Of a DNA stretch of 64,000 bases, positions 1-12,500 are shown piece after piece (position 1 is the first letter of the stretch; each line of letters starts with the position of its first letter). The notes beneath the pieces were generated by a model. It saw only the letters and a program-made list of their open reading frames with translations. It did no database searches and was not told the origin of the DNA. The stretch lies in the NCBI GenBank assembly GCA_036850595.1, contig CM072160.1, forward strand, positions 18,145,906 to 18,209,905. The letters are read 5' to 3'. The DNA is from Rhyacichthys aspro. Lineage: Eukaryota > Chordata > Actinopteri > Gobiiformes > Rhyacichthyidae. The position numbers were made by a program, and so were the translations under genes.

Positions 1-3000
1 ACCTTTTTCACCCTAAATAAAACACAGTAAGACTCCTGTTTACCACTGAAGCTGGCCAACGTACAAACAATGTAGTTTTGACAAAAGGAGTTCAAGTGGT
101 ACTACATACTACAGAAAAGCAGATCTCAAAAATTATCAGGCGACCTTAATTCAGTATTGTTTGTTGTTCCAGTAATTGTTTTACTAGACCAAAAGCACTT
201 TGCATTGAGTCAATAATATGTAGCTTCCCATTCATCATTGTTGCACAGTCTATTCTATCTACTCTTACATTCATTTACAACCATTTTTCTATCACAGGGG
301 AAGCAGCATCTTTCACTTGTTGGTGCACGTCTTACCTCTTTGCGATGTCTCTGTGGATGAGCGGCGGAAACATGTCAGCGATGCCACTTTACTGCCTGCT
401 GCTCGGCCATGTCACCCAAAACTGTCCTGTTAAATATTACCAAACTCACTGGGAACTTTGCCTCGTGATGTAAACACACTCCATGAGTCAGACGGCAAAC
501 AATGGCCCCTGTACAACTCCCTCCTTCACTTTTCATCCAAACTCAGAAGACTCTAAATATAAACATCATTTCTCAACTGTCATTCTTCATTTTCAAAGTC
601 TTGCATAATTTTAGTATTTGACATGTGATGTACGAGTCTTGCCAAAACATTGTTCTGAAACATTTAATGATTAGACTTTAATGATTAATTCCCCTCTTCT
701 CTATTCACACACAAGTGGGGTTTTTTTACTTTCTGCTCCACTGACCAACATAAAAGCTCAAAACAAAACAGAGCAATTATTTTTGTTACCAGTCTACTTT
801 ATTCCAATTACCATAACAATCCAATTCTTAGTCAGGTTTCTTCGTTGTACAAAGTGCATTGATTGGACGGCAGTATTGGCAGCGTGTTTCAGGAGTGGTG
901 TTGTACAAGTACAGTCCTTCTGTTTGTGCCTTATTAATGCAGTTACACATTAACGAGTAAACATTACATTCAAATAAAACACAAGAGTTCACTAAAAGAG
1001 ACTTCTGGATACTAGAGAGTGAAGTACGGAAGCCTTGAGTTGTCATAAGTTCATACATTTAATTTTTGCAATTTCAAATTATAATATGTTGTGTTGAAAC
1101 TGTTTGTGCTTCTCTTTCAGCAGTGTTCAGTTTGTCTGCTCTTGGTTGTTTAATGAAGTGTTTCATTTGGCTCATGCCATCCATGTTGAGTGGAATGAGC
1201 CATAAAAACAGTATTATACAACAGCCCAGAGCAGACAAAGTGAGCACAGCTGGAGGAGAAGCACATTCCTTTTTCAGTCCAATCTTTACAATGAATGCCA
1301 ACCTTTACAAATCAGGTACGTCGCAAAATTAGCAGCTACATCATCATCTTTTTGTAAAATTGCATTTGTCATTGGTACTTAATAATGACTTTTGTTTTTA
1401 AATTGTTACTTCCTTTATACATGTTTGAAATAAATAAATGACATAAAAAAATGAACTGGGCAAGTGATTTAAATCGAGAAGTGAGTGCCCCTGATCTATG
1501 TCCACTGGGTTTGTTCAAAGATTATGGCATGTCCCTGCAGGGTTACCGTAGGTGATGAAGAGAGGGCTGTGATTCTGATAACAACATAACTAATCTGAAT
1601 AAAAAGTTTTGCACAACTTTGCTCGTCTCTCATGAATAACTTTTTCCAAACACTAAAAACATGGGAAATAAAATGTATGACTGTATGACAGCTTAGGACT
1701 CCCATCTTAGACAGAGGTCACTAGTGGGTTACATGTTTAGACAAGGTGACTCTTAGTGTTATAAAATCTCTACGTAAAACAAAATAATGCACATTAAAAA
1801 AAAATGACTCAATGAAGACACCACTAGTCTCTGCACATTCCATTAGTTCTACAGCATGTTCAAGCAAAATATAAAAATTAAGTCAACAATGCAGTCAGAA
1901 GGGAAAGAAGTGGTAAATGTGGACTTCTTTTCATTTCGCACATCTCTCGACCAACTGTATCCAGTGGGCTCCAGCAAATGGGATGACGAGGGGCAGTCAG
2001 ATGGGCGGGGTCAAAGGTCATGGAGAGATCCTTCGGGCTGCGACAGAAGAAGAAGAGTACACCAGGTCACGCTCATGCACACACATCTCCCAATCGCTTC
2101 TAGTGGCAGAAGCAGCCGCCACCGCTGTTTTTTGCCCCTGCCACCCAGCGCGCCCGCCACTCCGAAGGCACATGTGAGGCTCACTTAGCAGCTTCCCCTA
2201 ACGCGCTGTGACAGAGGCTCGGAGTCATGGCAGGAAGTGGGACAGGAGCACCAACATACCAGAACTACAGCTAAAAGACAAGCTTTGAAGATTAGGACTA
2301 TTATCGTCACTGTCATCACTGGTGCTTGCCTCAGAGGCCCAAAAAACATGGATATTTTGTGATGTTTTTTTGTTGGGATGCACCATGTTTGTGCCCTGAA
2401 CCTGCTTGGAGACTAACGTGGAGTCTCTGGTAAATAAGCCACTGTGTTTGGTGTGCTCTTTTCAAAGTACAAAGAAACACAAAGCAAGGACATGCCTACG
2501 CAAGGTGAACCTGATTTATACGCCCCATACACTGTAATAACGACTGGGCCTGCTGCGTTTTTGCATTTACAGATAAAGCATAGAAGCAGAGTGTTATTGT
2601 GTGTTGTTAAAATACAACAGCATGTGATTGAAAAGCAGGGTCAAAGAGCTACACAAAAGCCCAACACTTACCTGAATACAGCGTTATCTTTTTAATTAAT
2701 CTGCTTACATAAATGCTAGGCGTAAAGGCAAACACAGAAAGGACAGGTATGCAGTTGTGTCTGCTGCATTGTGTTACACTGCCATCCAGTGGTGGAGTAA
2801 AGCACTACAACAACACAGTGCACTACACTGTGATTTCTATAATCAATAAAAAAATCTTCAACCTACAACCTTACAACCAGTAACCTATCTAAAATATACA
2901 AGTCCATCCATTTTCCTTAACACTGTGCTTTCTATGATAAATGTATGGTTATTTTGCATATCTTTAAATGAATACTATGCAGGAGATATTGTAATTAGGG

Positions 3001-3260
3001 AATCTCTCTTTTCAAATTGGATTTTAAATTAACTTTACCCAAAAGGGCTGTGCAAAATATCACAAATTTACCATTATCGCAATCAACAATAAAATATCCG
3101 TATAGCAAGAAACTACTTGAATTGCAATAATGTTATGTTATGGTCTACCACATGACACTGATTTACATTTTGCCAATGTCAAATAATTCTCCAATCAGAA
3201 AAAAAAAAAAAATCTAACTGTTGAAACTGTGACCTGATTCAATCCTAAATTTAGCTCGAG
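1..3260. other. Intergenic or distal 3' flank of SH3BGR, no recognised gene
   Basis: I find no exon chain with consistent splice sites and phase in this stretch. It holds a large imperfect inverted repeat (about 1075-1300), a sequence near 1500-1560 related to repeats near 4480 and 54530, a GC-richer patch at 1960-2200 with open frames on both strands but no recognisable protein, and a poly-A run at 3200-3213. A neighbouring gene's exon could hide here, but nothing reads as a known domain. Confidence 0.5.
1075..1300. repeat. Large imperfect inverted repeat (palindromic MITE-like)
   Basis: The left arm (about 1094-1170) reads in reverse complement into the right arm (about 1200-1275). The two arms share the blocks TTTGTCTGCTC and GAGCAGACAAA and the blocks TTTGGCTCA and TGAGCCAT, around a short spacer near 1175-1195. 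Open frames on opposite strands of this segment encode similar peptides, which is what a palindrome produces. The GAGCAGACAAA module recurs near 4200 and 54440, so this belongs to a dispersed family. The arms are imperfect, so it is an old copy. Confidence 0.65.
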
Positions 3261-3266
3261 TTTATT
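3261..3266 (-). terminator. SH3BGR: Candidate SH3BGR poly(A) signal
   Basis: TTTATT on the plus strand reads AATAAA on the minus strand, about 290 nt after the proposed SH3BGR stop codon. It is the first canonical hexamer after that stop. The assignment depends on the terminal exon model, so it is tentative. Confidence 0.35.
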
Positions 3267-3552
3267 CTTTGTTCTGGTTTGATTAATAAACTTTAGTCCA
3301 GAGCTACAGAAGCACATACATAAAGGCAGTACGAGTGAAATAAAGGCAGATGCTACAGTATGCAGAAATATATTTTTCTTCTCTTTCCACATTGTTGTAG
3401 AAGGCTTTACTGTATGTGTATAATAAGGCTGCTTATTTGTCTATTTGAAAACCCAGCACAGTATGCCTTTCACTGCATCTAAATCAGTTTTTAGTGTGAG
3501 TGTGTTACCTGGGCAGTAGTAAGTCAACATCACAAATGCCTCCTGGCACCAT

Positions 3553-6500
3553 CTACTCGGCCGCTTCCTCCTGTTCACACAAAGGTAAGAAAAAGTAGTC
3601 TATGGATTCTTGTAGCATGATTTGGTCAAACTGAAGGAGTCATTTCAGCAGTGGGTGCGGTGTATGTTCGGTGAAGACACCATGAAAACAACATGTCTCT
3701 TGTTACGGTTTGTCTTTAGACTCTTCACTACCAACTCGAAACAGTTTAGAATTTAGTTTGTTGAAATGGTTGTGTGACTAACTTCACTTTCAAGTTTCTG
3801 TTACTTAAAAGGTCACTTTTCAACGACACAGAAGAGTGAGCTGTGAAGTGTAAGTAGCTGGGAGGTGAGAGGAATTTAGTTGTAATGAGGGGTGGTTAAA
3901 AATGGAATAGGAGTCAGCTGAAAGAGGAGCAGTTGGTAGTTAAGACAGCAGTGGTCAGGCACTAATGACACATTTCTGTACATCCTCAGCTGACATTTTA
4001 AGAGAAACTGGAACTAAGTGGAATAAAAATGCCACTTAAAGGTGCAATGTGTAAAATATTGTAGTAAGTTGATTAACATGGCATAAACTGGTCAAAAGTA
4101 TATAAGTAATAGTGTATAACTGCTTCAAACAACACATTTAAGTAAATGGAACCTAGTGAAAGGAGCAATCAGTTCCATTAATTTTGATTCTACAACAGCT
4201 CAGAGCGGACAAACTGAGCACTAGGGTTAAGGATGTTTCATATTCAATAATTTTTTTTTTGTTTTGTCCGTTTTTGCCTTTATTTGATAAGATAGTGGGT
4301 GCAGGAGCAGGGTGAGAGAGAAGGGAATGACACTGGGTAAATGACCCGAGCAGGAATTGAACCCGGGTCTCCCAGGTATATCGTATGCCACAGGTGAGCC
4401 ACCGAGGCACCTCAAACTAATAACAAATTGTTTTTTAATCAAAATTGTTAACCTATTTTCACTCTGCTTGTTCACTCACAATAGCATGTCCCTGCAAGGC
4501 TACCATAGGAGCTCATAGGCTACAGAAAGGAGGGGCCTAAGTTGTGGAATTACAGAAATTTACACACAGACATAACCACAACAAATAAGTGTTCAATCTC
4601 ATCCTCTTCGAAACTTGATACATACCAAAAAAGACAAAAGTCTACAGACTATATATAATATATCCCTGCCTGGCCTTATATACATACATGCAACAAAAGC
4701 AAACCGAAAAACCTGTTCCACTTATGCTCAAGTGCACACAGGCAAATAGACAGGAACAAAAAACAATTTCAACATAACGGTAACTCAACTTATGGCTTTG
4801 ATAACGCTTTGAACGCTCACTTCAACTTAGCACAACAAGAAAATACTGTCATTTCTGACTCAACAATAACAGACAGGACCGTGTCTCATTCCTTTACAGT
4901 GCATACAAGATGCAAACTGAAATGGGGAGAGATGACAGACTGGACATATAATCGAAATAATATCATATCACCATGCACCAAAATCCCCACAGCAGTGATT
5001 TCACACCATGCTCAAGAGATTCTGCCATCCCACCTCTTGTACTTCTCCTTCTTCTTCCTCCTACAGAAGATAAAATCAGTTGAAGAAAGAATACAAAAAC
5101 TACACATGTGGGTCCGTTAGTGACTGGGATTACACAATCAAAATCCACCTGAGATTGAAATAACTGTGTGACACTTATCATGCTGTACACCACCAGGCAT
5201 CTACATGGAAAAGAATAGGAAGTCCATGCAGCATGAAGATAGAAAGAGGTAAGAGTGAATTAAAAAAAAAAACAGAAAGAAGAAAGGTCCAAATCAACAA
5301 GAACCTCTCAGCCAGGTTCGTCTACCTGTAAAAAAGAATGAGAAAATGGATGGAGACGAAGTAAGGAGAAAAATGCAAAGCAAAGCAGGCAGTAACTGGA
5401 ATGTTTTGAAACACCTGAAGGCCTTTTCACACAGTGCTGGAAATGAGCTCCAGTAGAATCTTATATGTAATTTGACATAGACCAAAAAGCTGGCATTATT
5501 AGCAACACAGCTTCTTCGTCCTACCACTCTTGCTTCATGAATTGTATTTATAATCTACACTGCATTAAACACAAGCAGAACCTGTTCCTCAAATACCGAG
5601 GCTCTAAATTTAAGGAAATTGAAACCCTATGAATTGAAAAACTATGAATTCAGTGTTCTGACAGTTGGGAATGAACCAGAAACAGTTAAATGTTTACTGC
5701 AGCAGCTGTACCTCCAGGCTCTCGCTGCTAAACACTGGGATTTACTCAAGCAGCTACACAACAGGATTTATTTTATTATATATTAATTATTAACAATTCA
5801 TCCAAATCTCCAAAAGTCTGCTTCTCAAATTAGACACGACTTTAAGGCACTTTGATGACATCATTGTTTAAATAGCGGATGCCACTATTCTGGACCAGCA
5901 CTGTGGACACGTGCATCTCAAAGGAGTAACTTGTACCAAATCGTCCTGTACTGACCAGTGGAAACAAGGCTCTGCAGTAGGTCGTGACTCCATCTAGTGG
6001 TAGGTAGTGATATAACCACATAGGATGGCACTTGTTCATTCCAGAATATTACAGGTAAATATTACATAGCCCTAACTAACTAAATTAGAATCTGGAAAAA
6101 GCTGAACAGGACTGTGTGAAAAGATTTGATTTTTGTATTGAACATACATACAAATATTGGTTTGTGATTTTTTGTAAATGCAATCAGGGATGCAATACAG
6201 ACCTGTAACAAAAGTCAATGCATGTAATGCAAGTAATAAAGAAATATACACATACAAAAAACATACTCAGGGGTATTTCTTCAAATCATAATACACAATA
6301 TACAGATGCATATTATTCAGTTTTTAAGAAAATAATTTGATGGTTCCACCTGAGCACATATATGTTTGTATTTGCTTACTTATAACAAAAAATATAGGTA
6401 AGCAAATGCAAATGTATGCTATAAACACAATAAATGCAAAATTGCATAATTTATTATATTATTATATTGTATATTATATTACACTGTAATTTCATAAACA

Positions 6501-9500
6501 ATTTCTAAAGGTGTCACTAGAGTATTTCATTTTATATTACAAAAAAAATCATTTTGGGGGAAATTTTGCTTTGTATATAACATTTACATTGAACTAAAGC
6601 AGATGAGTAAATAAAGAGAGCACATACTCGAGGCAAGCCCTCATGCAGTGTAAACATGTTCATACATGTGATCCGCTCTAAGAAAACTATGTACACACTG
6701 CTGATATAATCAGGGTAAAAACAGCTCTATTAATAGCCTAATAGCCTTGTAAAGAAAAATGGATTAAAGCCTGCTAAACTATGATTGGAGAAATGGCTTA
6801 AAAGTAAAGAATAAGTGAGAAAATATCTGAAAAAGAAATAAAGAAATAAAATAAATGCTCAGATGAATCTACCTCAAGCTCTCGAAGCTCTTCTTCCTCC
6901 TGAGGGGCAGACAGATAGCAGGTCAGCGAGCTGTAAGGGCAAATGAGCACCGCAGGCATGCACTAGAGAGAAGTCTATTTAGTTCTAATGAAAGTATAGG
7001 GAGTGTGAGGATGTCAGGAAGCAGCAACATAACTGGGAAGAAATGAGAGCTTGTTAGCAACCAGGAAGAAAAGAAGTGATGGAGGAGGAAGATGAGGTAA
7101 TGTGAGGGTGAAGTGAAAGTTGGGAGGCATGACCGAAGTATAGAGAGAACAGAGAGGAGTGGAAAGATCAAGGTAGAGTAGCCCCAACCCAAAATGAGTT
7201 GTCTGCACCAGCAAACCCATAAACTCCAAGACTACACAAGGGAAGAGGCCTTCACCCACGCAGTTACCTCTGACTGCAACTCCTCTTCCTCCTGCAGGGA
7301 GCAAACCAAGAGATGGAAAAAAGGGCAAATAAAAGGTTAAAAGCCATAATGTACTGTCAGTAAAAGGAGGGACAATTGATTTGTTATTAAACCCCAATAA
7401 AAATTCCTGCTTATGTATAAATGTTTTACAATGTATAGAGGTCTACTGTTATTACTATTAATCGGTTAAATGCTGTGGTGTGACTTTGGTACATACTGTA
7501 CAATGCCTTTCCATCACAAGAGCTGCTTTGTGTAGACAGTAGCACACACATGTTAAAAGGGTCACCTACAGTTAAACAGTGCAAACTACAGATGGAGATA
7601 AGAGTTTAAAAATCCCACGCTGACATCTACAGAGAAAAATGTAGGTGGTTAGTACTGTCAGAAATGGGTATCATCACAGTGGAATGGGTGCATTACTGAA
7701 AACTACAACCGGAATATACTGCAAAGATGTGTATTTTTAAGGAATGAGTATATAACATTTACGAGACTCATTTGAAAACATCACGTAAAGCCCCGCCCCT
7801 AACTAAAAAGACCCTAACTAAAGATTTGTTCAACTGTCACAATGGGCCAGTTTACATTAAGACCTTTTTTTCCCTATTGGACAATCATCTGTAGCCACTG
7901 TTAGTTGTACTCTTCTGCCTAAAGTAACTCTGATACTGACTTTACACCATTTAGGGAGAAACTTTTACTGTGTCACTGCTACTTTTGCCATTTTCTTGAT
8001 AATAGTAACTGATTTATGTGAACTGCTTCAACAATGGTCACATACTATGCAGTGATAATGCCAAATGTGATCTCTGATGTGCTCTGACACTGTAACGGTA
8101 TTATGGAGGTGTAATATTATGTATAATGTATGTTCTTACCTCTCCTTCCTGTTTAAAAGGAAAGTGCAAAAATTGAATCAGTTGATGCTGTGCGATATGC
8201 CTATTTCACATAATGTAATAGTTTGAGTGCTTACCTGCACTTCCTCATCTGCATGGGCCGGCTAAAAGAGAGAACAGAAAAGAGAGAGTTACAAAGTGCA
8301 CAAAGCAAACAGGCCAGCAGTTCTTACAGACGGAAAAAGGAATGTGTCTGGGTTTCTACAAATAAACCAGGACGGTAAATGAAATAGATACATGGTTTAA
8401 AGTAGAATGGATAAGGTGGAAAAACAGACAGCAAAATGCAGATGAAGAGCATTAATGTACAGATGGGTAAAATAAGACAGAGAACAGAAATGTTGCATGT
8501 GTTAGTAAAATTCATTCAAGGACTACAATAGAAGCAGATACAACCATTTAATAATATTTGAAAGTATTAGAAAGAAACATTTGAGGAATGATGAGAAGAT
8601 GCTGCAGCAATAAACATTGAAGCAAGGAAGGAAAAGACAGAATGACAAAGAAATATAGTTAGGATAATAGGATAGTTACATAAATAACTGATAGCTAGTA
8701 GTAATGTAGTTACATTCAAACCATTCAAAGAGAGGAAATAAACATAAGAAGATGGGAAAGATCCAAGTGACAAAACTTTGGGATAGTTCAAAACAACAAG
8801 GGATGGTTCAAAATAACTTTGATTTGTCATTTCAAAATATAGGCCTATTTTTATTTTTACTATACTATACTACACTACACTAGACTGTACTGTAATGCAC
8901 TGCAATATACTACACTATCCTGTAATATAATACACTAATACTAGACTCTACTGTACTATAATACTACTACTGTACTTCTAGTATCATACTAGACTTAACT
9001 ATACTAGACTGCACTGTACTATACTACACTAGGCTACCCAGTACTTTACTATACCGCACTTTACTATACTACATTGTACTAGACAGCAGTATACTATACT
9101 ACACTACACTATACTAGACAGCCCTAGACTACACTAATACCAGATTGCAGTGTACTATACCACACAATACTACACTTGCTACACTAAACTACACAGTGCT
9201 ACACTACAGGAGACTATATTAGTCTGCACTATACTATATACTAGAATGTATTGCAATATACTGTACTATGCTGATACTGCACTGTACTAAACCACACTAT
9301 ACTATAGTACAGTATGCTATGCTACACTAACTACACGAACTACACTGGACTACACTATACCATACTAGACTACATTGTACAATGTGGTGTGGTTTAGTAC
9401 AATGCCACACTATACTAGACTGTACTGCACTATACTGTTTTACACATTGTTAAACTATACTGTACTGTACTGTACTAGTATAGTATATAGTGCTAATATG

Positions 9501-12500
9501 GGTAAAGGTCAACAATAATTACCATTCATTTCATAATATTCATGTCGGAAAAAAACTGTCTGCTTAAATAAACACACTATATAATATGTATGTATGTATG
9601 TATGGATCAGCACCACAAGATAAACAACCAATGTTCAACGATACTGAAGGGAGAGCAAAATTGGTTAAAGGAATGTTGGGAGACGTGTATTAGTAAAATT
9701 CATGCAGAGAAGGTGGCATCAACAGGAGGCAGACTCAGAACTCTGAGGAAAAATAAGATAAGAGTGAAGGGGAAGCAGAACCGTTGAAGGAGTGATGTGG
9801 GAGACATTCAAAAACCATTCAAAAGAGGGATGGAGAGGCAAGAGGAAACATGGAATGGGATTACGGTAAGGTGGCAATTACTGTGTCTTCTGTGGCCTCC
9901 TCTGTTTGTTCTTCTGCATCTTCCTCAGCTTCATCTTCTGCAGTTTCTCCTTCTGCTGCTACCTCCTCCTCTTCACCAACCTCACCTCCCTCCTCCTCAT
10001 CAGCTGCCTCTTCCTCCTCTCCGTTTGCTTTTCCATTGCGTTCCTCCACTGGCACCTCCTTATTGTGATGAGGAAACAACAAGTCGTAAGAACAGAAAAC
10101 TGTCAAGGATAAAGCAATAGATTTATGAAGGATAAAGTCCCAAACAGCAGAGTAGTGGGGGTAAAGAAGAGATGGTAATAGTTAATCTTGCCAAAAAATA
10201 AAAAGTGGAATGGAATAAAACGTGGAATAGTAACAGTTTGATGTGAATTTTCTACTATCATTATAACATGGTGCAAAAGAAATGAATGAAAAATGAATTA
10301 TGAATTAATAATTTAATAATAAATAAATTGAATAGGTATGGCTAGGCAGTAAAATAATTACTCAATATGTTGAAATTAGTTATCAAACTATTATTTTTGG
10401 ACTTCATCATAATCATAATCATAATCATCATATCTATTGTTGAACCCTGTTAAGCGTTGACAGAAGGGTTTTAAACAAAAAAGTGGAAAGCCACAGGAGC
10501 CTCACTGGAACCAAATGTACGATTAATGTGAAAAGAGGATGCAGTGTACACTGTGGGAAACCATATTGCACATGGCAAACCAAACTTAAAGCAACATTAC
10601 ATAACTTTTTAGGACTTGCATGTTACATTTCAAAATTAATCTTTGATATGTTCTGAAAAGAAGGGAGTGATATCTTGTGATGTTTCTCTTAAGCTCGCTG
10701 TTCTGTGTCAGGGGATCATCAAAATTATACTGAGGCTATATTTACATAATGTTGCTTTAAATGATTATAACAATGACTATTTAAATACTGAAATATTGTG
10801 ATTTATTGTCATAACATGCAACAAAAAGGTTAATAAATGAAATAACTGGAAAACTGTTAGGGAAAAATGGAAAGGAAATTGACTGTAAAGAGAGAACACT
10901 GAAAGTAAGAAAGGTGTTACTGTTGAATCATCTGGGGAGCCATCTGCATTACTTTCTTCTGCATGGGTCCCATTTTCCACTATGTGTGACTTGTCCGCTT
11001 TTTCTGCTTCCTGTGTCAAGAAAATTCAGTTAGATGTAGATTTATCATGAGGCTACACAACAGCAGTGGATCACCCGCCAGTAATGTTTATCTAAGTGGA
11101 TATGGAGATAGATGCTCCTAAAGCCAGTATAGTATCATATAAACCATAAAACTCAGTGAGAGCTGAAGTAATGGTAAAAGATTCTGTGTTGGATAAAGCA
11201 TACATAAGAATACATTTTTTGTTGTTTTTTTTTGCTTTGTGAACAAACTATATGATGTTAATGTTAACAAACCATGCAAAGCTAATGTAACAATCAAGTC
11301 CAGCTATACAGTATATATATTGATGGACAACTAAAAAAGTAAATGCATAATGGCATAATGATAACATAATGATTGTGTGAAACATACTGATTTGTTTTTT
11401 GTGTTGGTCAGTTTCACTTCTGCATCAGTTTTGTTACTGGCCACTGGTTCCTCAGTTTACTAATCTACTGGCTGCAATGGCTACAATTCATTGCAGTGTT
11501 TGTAGCAAAAAAAAAATCTATACAGAATCATACAATAATTATTGCAACAGTTTAGTTGGACATATTTGGTTCATATCAGAAAAGAGCAAAAAAGATATAT
11601 AACCTTTGACCCTGGAGGAGGTGGGAGCCCAAGGAAAGCATACACCGAGTTGTCTTCTTTGGCATCAAAGAATGTCTCATAGTCCTGCAGAGAGAAAAAA
11701 AAAGCTGTAGTAAATGCATGAAACTAGACAGGCAGTAGTAAAAACATTGTTATACATTTAAGTTTAGTTAGTTAACAAATGCAGGTAAAGTTCCACTACC
11801 TGATTTTCTTTTTGCCGCCCCTGTCTCAGATTCCACTCACCTGAAAAAGCAGCCTAGGGACCTCTCCTGCTTTGTTTTTATTTAAAAAAATTAAATCGGA
11901 CCAATTATTATCCCACAAAATACTAATACATTACACTAAACTGAAGTTTAGCGTTAGCTTAGCTGCGACTTCAGCATTAGAACGGTAATCATCTCCTCTT
12001 TGTTAAACTTCATGTGACTGAATTGACAGAATTTATCTTTGTTTTATGTTGCCTCCCTTTTCTCTGTTGATGCTTTTCTTTTTTGAGCTGTTTCTCTGTG
12101 TTAAAAGACATACTCAGCGCTGAAAATACACTTTGTCAACACCTGAATGAATATGAACACATGAAACTTCTGGGAATGTCAGATGACAAGCTGGTGTAAA
12201 CCAATGGGAGCTCTCCTTTTTTGAGCATGTGACTTTGCAAGCATGTGATTGGCCAATGTTTTCCCTTACCTGGAATATCTATCCGAAATAGAGGTTCTCT
12301 TCTATTAAATCTAAATCTCTTAAAATAAACTGTAGATAGCATCATCAAGCCTGTTTTTTCACAAATGACTTTTGCGATATACTATTTGTGGTTAAAACCA
12401 TTTTCACAACTAGAAGAAAAAATATCAGGTACAGTCTGTTTAATAATTATCCTACTACTTTGTTATTTAAAAACTCACCCCACAGTAGCTGTCCTCATTG

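Noticed and set aside
330..390. Minus-strand exon-like segment with donor GTAAGA reading HRDIAK
   Set aside because: Resembles a kinase catalytic-loop motif, but only about 20 codons are open, a stop precedes it and no neighbouring exon was found.
2011..2046. Minus-strand acceptor-like TCTTCTTCTTCTGTCGCAG with a short reading to a stop
   Set aside because: The pyrimidine tract is strong, but the eight residues (PEGSLHDL) match nothing I know and there is no matching upstream exon.
1856..2188. 110-codon plus-strand ORF in a GC-richer patch
   Set aside because: No recognisable domain, no splice context, and open frames on both strands.
5308..5325. Alternative SH3BGR terminal exon (VDEPG then stop)
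   Set aside because: Acceptor TTCTTTTTTACAG is good and the phase fits, but it skips 5034-5060, which matches the EEEE exon series better. It is kept only as an alternative end.
9797..10120. Leu/Pro-rich and Ser-rich plus-strand ORFs
   Set aside because: They are antisense shadows of the Glu-rich SH3BGR exon 5 (9882-10058).
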